From Chitinophaga flava (GTDB lineage Bacteria; Bacteroidota; Bacteroidia; Chitinophagales; Chitinophagaceae): 64,000 nucleotides of DNA. A program made the translations under genes and the position numbers. Each line of letters begins with the position of its first letter. Position 1 is the first letter of the stretch. The notes below the pieces were generated by a model that was not told the origin of the DNA, ran no database searches, and was given only the letters and a program-made list of their open reading frames with translations. Positions 61,496 to 64,000 of this stretch are shown piece after piece. The stretch lies in assembly GCF_003308995.1 (NCBI RefSeq), contig NZ_QFFJ01000001.1:558001-622000 (forward strand), written 5' to 3'.

Positions 61496-63715
61496 ATGAC
61501 CAGACATTTATTGTTTTTTCTGGCCGGCCTGTTAAGTGTCGCCAGCCTTCTGGTACAGGCTCAGAACAAGCCTTATCCGCAAGCCATCAGTTATCCCAAC
61601 TGTATCAAACCCAACAACGTTACCCAGGCAGACATGAACGCCAGCGTAGCCAGTTATTACGATTACTGGAAAGCCACCTACCTCAAACATAATCTCAGCT
61701 CACTCCCGGGTGGCTATTATGTAAAAGGAGACATCACCGGCGGTGCCGACGGCTATACACCGCTGGGTTCTTCCGAAGGGCACGGTTACGGCATGGTGAT
61801 CACCGTGCTGATGGCCGGCCACGACCCCGCCGCCAAAACCATTTATGATGGACTGTACAAAACATTCAAAGCCTACCGCAGCGTCAACAACAGCAAACTA
61901 ATGGGCTGGGTAGTAGCGGATAACACCGGGGCTCAGGGCCACTTTGACTCCGCTACCGATGGTGACATAGACATCGCCTACTCGCTCATTCTGGCCCACT
62001 ACCAGTGGGGTTCTGCTGGTACAATCAACTACCTCAATGAAGCCAAAACCATGATCAATCAAGGGCTGAAAGCAAGTTATGTGACCAGCAGCAACCGCCT
62101 CAACCTCGGCGACTGGGACACCAAGACCGCCCTCAACACACGCCCCTCCGACTGGATGATGGACCATATGCGGGCATTTTACCAGGAAACCAATGATGCC
62201 ACCTGGAATAATGTCATCGATGCGCTTTACAACGTGTATACACAGTTTTCCGCCACCTACTCCCCCAGCACAGGACTTATCTCCGACTTTGTTGTGAAAA
62301 ACCCGCCGGAACCAGCGCCACAGAACTTCCTCGACGAATATCCTCCCACCAATGAATACAATTACAACGCCTGCCGCGTACCACTTCGCATTGTAATGGA
62401 CTACGCCATGTATGGCAATACCACCGCCCTCTCCCTCAGCAATAAAATGGTGAACTGGATCAAAACAAAAACCAGCGGTAATCCCGCCAATATCAAAGAT
62501 GGTTATAAACTGAACGGTACCGCTTCCGGCACCGGCCAGGAAGCGGTGTTCATCGGACCTTTTGTGGCCGCCTCTGTAGTAAGCAGTAGCAACCAGGCCT
62601 GGCTCAACAGCGGATGGAACTATCTCAAAACCGCTAAGAGCGGCTATTACAGCGATTCCTACAGTCTGTTATGCCAGCTCTTCATCTCCGGCAACTGGTG
62701 GATACCCGGCAACAGCAGCCCTTCCAACGTACCGCCCAGCGTCAGCATCACCGCACCGACTAACAATAGCGCCTATACGTCGCCGGCTTCCCTGACCATT
62801 AACGCTACCGCCACAGACAGCGATGGCTCCGTTACCAAAGTGGAATTCTTTAATGGCAGTACCAAACTGGGAGAAGCTACCAGCAGTCCCTACGCCTGGA
62901 CCTGGAACAACATAGCAGCCGGCACTTACACGCTCACGGCCAAAGCCACTGACAACAGTAATGGCAGCAGCACTTCCGCACCTGTAACCATTACCGTCGG
63001 TTCTGCCCCGGGTTGCAATCCCGCCGAAGCCAGCGGCGATGATGGCAACGTAGCCGCCAACGCCATCGACAACGATCTCAACACCCGCTGGTCTGCCAGC
63101 GGCGACGGGCAATGGATACAGTTCTGCCTGGGCAGCTCCCAGTCTGTTAATGGAGTAGACATCGCCTTCTATAAAGGAGACTCCCGTAAAGCTAAGTTCG
63201 ATATACTTGTCAGCGCAGATGCAGCCAACTGGACAGCCGTAGCGTCCAATCTGCAGAGCAGCGGCAGCTCCCTTGCCCTCGAATCATTCTCCTTCACCGC
63301 TATAACGGCGAAGTATGTACGAATTCTGGGACATGGCAACAATCTCAACGCATGGAACAGTTATGCGGAAGTAAAAGTTAAAACGGTAGCAGCACTCGCA
63401 GGCAGCACCAGTGCTTCAATGGCCTTCACGCCAGTCAACGATGCGCCGCCAAAAGCCGGTAAACTGAGTATAGATGCTTTCCCCAACCCCTTCCGTGGAG
63501 ATTTGCGCATCACTTATACCCTGGAAAAAACCGGCATAGCCAACCTTACCGTTTATAATCTTGCCGGACAACCCGTGGCCGTACTCGCCAACGGACAGCT
63601 GTCTGCCGGTACCTATCAGGCTACCTTCCGCAGTGGCAACCATGCTTCCGGTATCTATATCATCAAACTGGCACAGGACGGTAATATCATCAGCAAACGG
63701 ATCGTGAAAGAATAA
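61496..63715 (+). CDS. Modular GH8 glycosidase with Ig, F5/8-type C and T9SS domains
   Basis: The protein has 739 residues: signal peptide (cleavage near LVQAQ, about 23); GH8 catalytic domain (about 30-400) with Glu94 (SEGHGYGM) and the TDGDIDIAYSLILAHYQWG motif (Asp155/157/159); an Ig-like Big domain (about 415-500; VSITAPTNNSAYTSP, KVEFFNGSTKLGEA); an F5/8 type C/CBM32-like domain (about 505-630; NDLNTRWSASGDGQWIQF); and a T9SS type A sorting tail (about 655-739; DAFPNPFRGDLRITYTL, GIYIIKL). GH8 enzymes cut beta-1,4 links in chitosan, cellulose, xylan or lichenan; which one is not certain. It would be secreted by type IX and cell-attached. Confidence 0.9.
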   Translation: MTRHLLFFLAGLLSVASLLVQAQNKPYPQAISYPNCIKPNNVTQADMNASVASYYDYWKATYLKHNLSSLPGGYYVKGDITGGADGYTPLGSSEGHGYGMVITVLMAGHDPAAKTIYDGLYKTFKAYRSVNNSKLMGWVVADNTGAQGHFDSATDGDIDIAYSLILAHYQWGSAGTINYLNEAKTMINQGLKASYVTSSNRLNLGDWDTKTALNTRPSDWMMDHMRAFYQETNDATWNNVIDALYNVYTQFSATYSPSTGLISDFVVKNPPEPAPQNFLDEYPPTNEYNYNACRVPLRIVMDYAMYGNTTALSLSNKMVNWIKTKTSGNPANIKDGYKLNGTASGTGQEAVFIGPFVAASVVSSSNQAWLNSGWNYLKTAKSGYYSDSYSLLCQLFISGNWWIPGNSSPSNVPPSVSITAPTNNSAYTSPASLTINATATDSDGSVTKVEFFNGSTKLGEATSSPYAWTWNNIAAGTYTLTAKATDNSNGSSTSAPVTITVGSAPGCNPAEASGDDGNVAANAIDNDLNTRWSASGDGQWIQFCLGSSQSVNGVDIAFYKGDSRKAKFDILVSADAANWTAVASNLQSSGSSLALESFSFTAITAKYVRILGHGNNLNAWNSYAEVKVKTVAALAGSTSASMAFTPVNDAPPKAGKLSIDAFPNPFRGDLRITYTLEKTGIANLTVYNLAGQPVAVLANGQLSAGTYQATFRSGNHASGIYIIKLAQDGNIISKRIVKE

Positions 63716-63786
63716 AACAAATGATATAATTCGGATATCTTATTATTTGGATATTTCAATTGTAACAAGTAACATTTCTTCTACAT

Positions 63787-63817
63787 AAACAACCCCGACC
63801 AGTGGCCGGGGTTGTTT
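63787..63817 (+). terminator. Rho-independent terminator
   Basis: Stem AAACAACCCCG.CC with GG.CGGGGTTGTTT around a short loop, T-rich on exit; 71 bases past the GH8 stop. Confidence 0.85.
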
Positions 63818-63958
63818 ATTATCATTAAATTATATTACTGATATTACTATTTGACTTTATCTTTTTATTGACCGATATTTATAAATCCTTGAAAACATCA
63901 ACTGAGAAATTTTTTATAGAGAATTTTTCATTTGTAAACCTTAGTGAACCGTAACAAT

Positions 63959-64000
63959 ATGAAGCCACATACCGTTCTGCTGATTGACGATGATGCGGAT
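63959..64000 (+). CDS. Response regulator receiver, partial (start only)
   Basis: Only 14 codons lie in the window: MKPHTVLLIDDDAD. The hydrophobic strand followed by the acidic Asp-Asp-Asp cluster is the typical beginning of a CheY-like receiver domain. The output domain lies outside. Confidence 0.7.
   Translation, partial: MKPHTVLLIDDDAD

Noticed and set aside
1..64000. CRISPR arrays, rRNA, tRNA genes or insertion-sequence transposases
   Set aside because: No regularly spaced repeats, no cloverleaf-like or rRNA segments and no transposase motifs were noticed on either strand; a tRNA scan was not possible.

Overview
The window comes from a Bacteroidota chromosome, most likely Chitinophaga or a close relative (inferred from gene content; no rRNA marker is present). 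The signs are several SusC/SusD outer-membrane pairs with FecR/ECF-sigma control, many SPII lipoproteins and glycoside hydrolases, a type IX secretion (T9SS) C-terminal domain, Bacteroidota-type RHS proteins with a DUF6443-like N-terminus, and a Bacteroidota-type lanthipeptide leader.

Layout. (1) 1-5.7 kb, minus strand: a vitamin B12 uptake region with two cobalamin riboswitches. One leads a BtuB-like receptor, a BtuG-like beta-propeller lipoprotein and a PKD-type lipoprotein; the other leads a lipoprotein that runs off the left edge. (2) 5.8-9.9 kb: an orphan NarL-type response regulator; a small lanthipeptide locus (LanC plus two precursors, one of 52 aa) with no LanB dehydratase in the window; a phosphopantetheinyl transferase; an NAD(P)-binding protein. 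(3) 10.4-26.2 kb, mostly minus strand: a polymorphic-toxin region. It holds a Sec-exported pair of RHS-type proteins, the second ending in an M15 peptidoglycan-peptidase domain and followed by a lipoprotein that is the likely immunity protein. It also holds a promoterless orphan RHS tip with a different toxin end and its own lipoprotein. A mobile element (two overlapping tyrosine recombinases, P-loop ATPase, XRE repressor, ORF6N protein, a very GC-rich block) lies between them. (4) 26.6-47 kb, mostly minus strand: glycan use. Sialidase, alpha-fucosidase and beta-galactosidase lie with a SusD/SusC pair controlled by FecR and an ECF sigma factor; a FAD oxidoreductase then precedes a second SusD/SusC pair. 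(5) 47-52.7 kb: a gene remnant, an SGNH hydrolase whose sequence blocks are in circularly permuted order, an unknown beta-helix-like protein, a HipA-like kinase/DUF3037 pair, and a secreted HAD phosphatase with a PepSY-like partner. (6) 52.9-63.7 kb, plus strand: ECF sigma, FecR, SusC, SusD, an Endo H-type GH18 enzyme and a modular GH8 enzyme, probably one regulon for glycoprotein or polysaccharide degradation. A new response regulator begins at the right edge.

Points of most interest: the possible toxin-switch arrangement of the two RHS ends, which share a 41-base identical run in the same orientation on either side of the mobile element; the permuted SGNH hydrolase; and the LanC/precursor locus without LanB. 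No tRNA, rRNA, CRISPR array or insertion-sequence transposase was seen.
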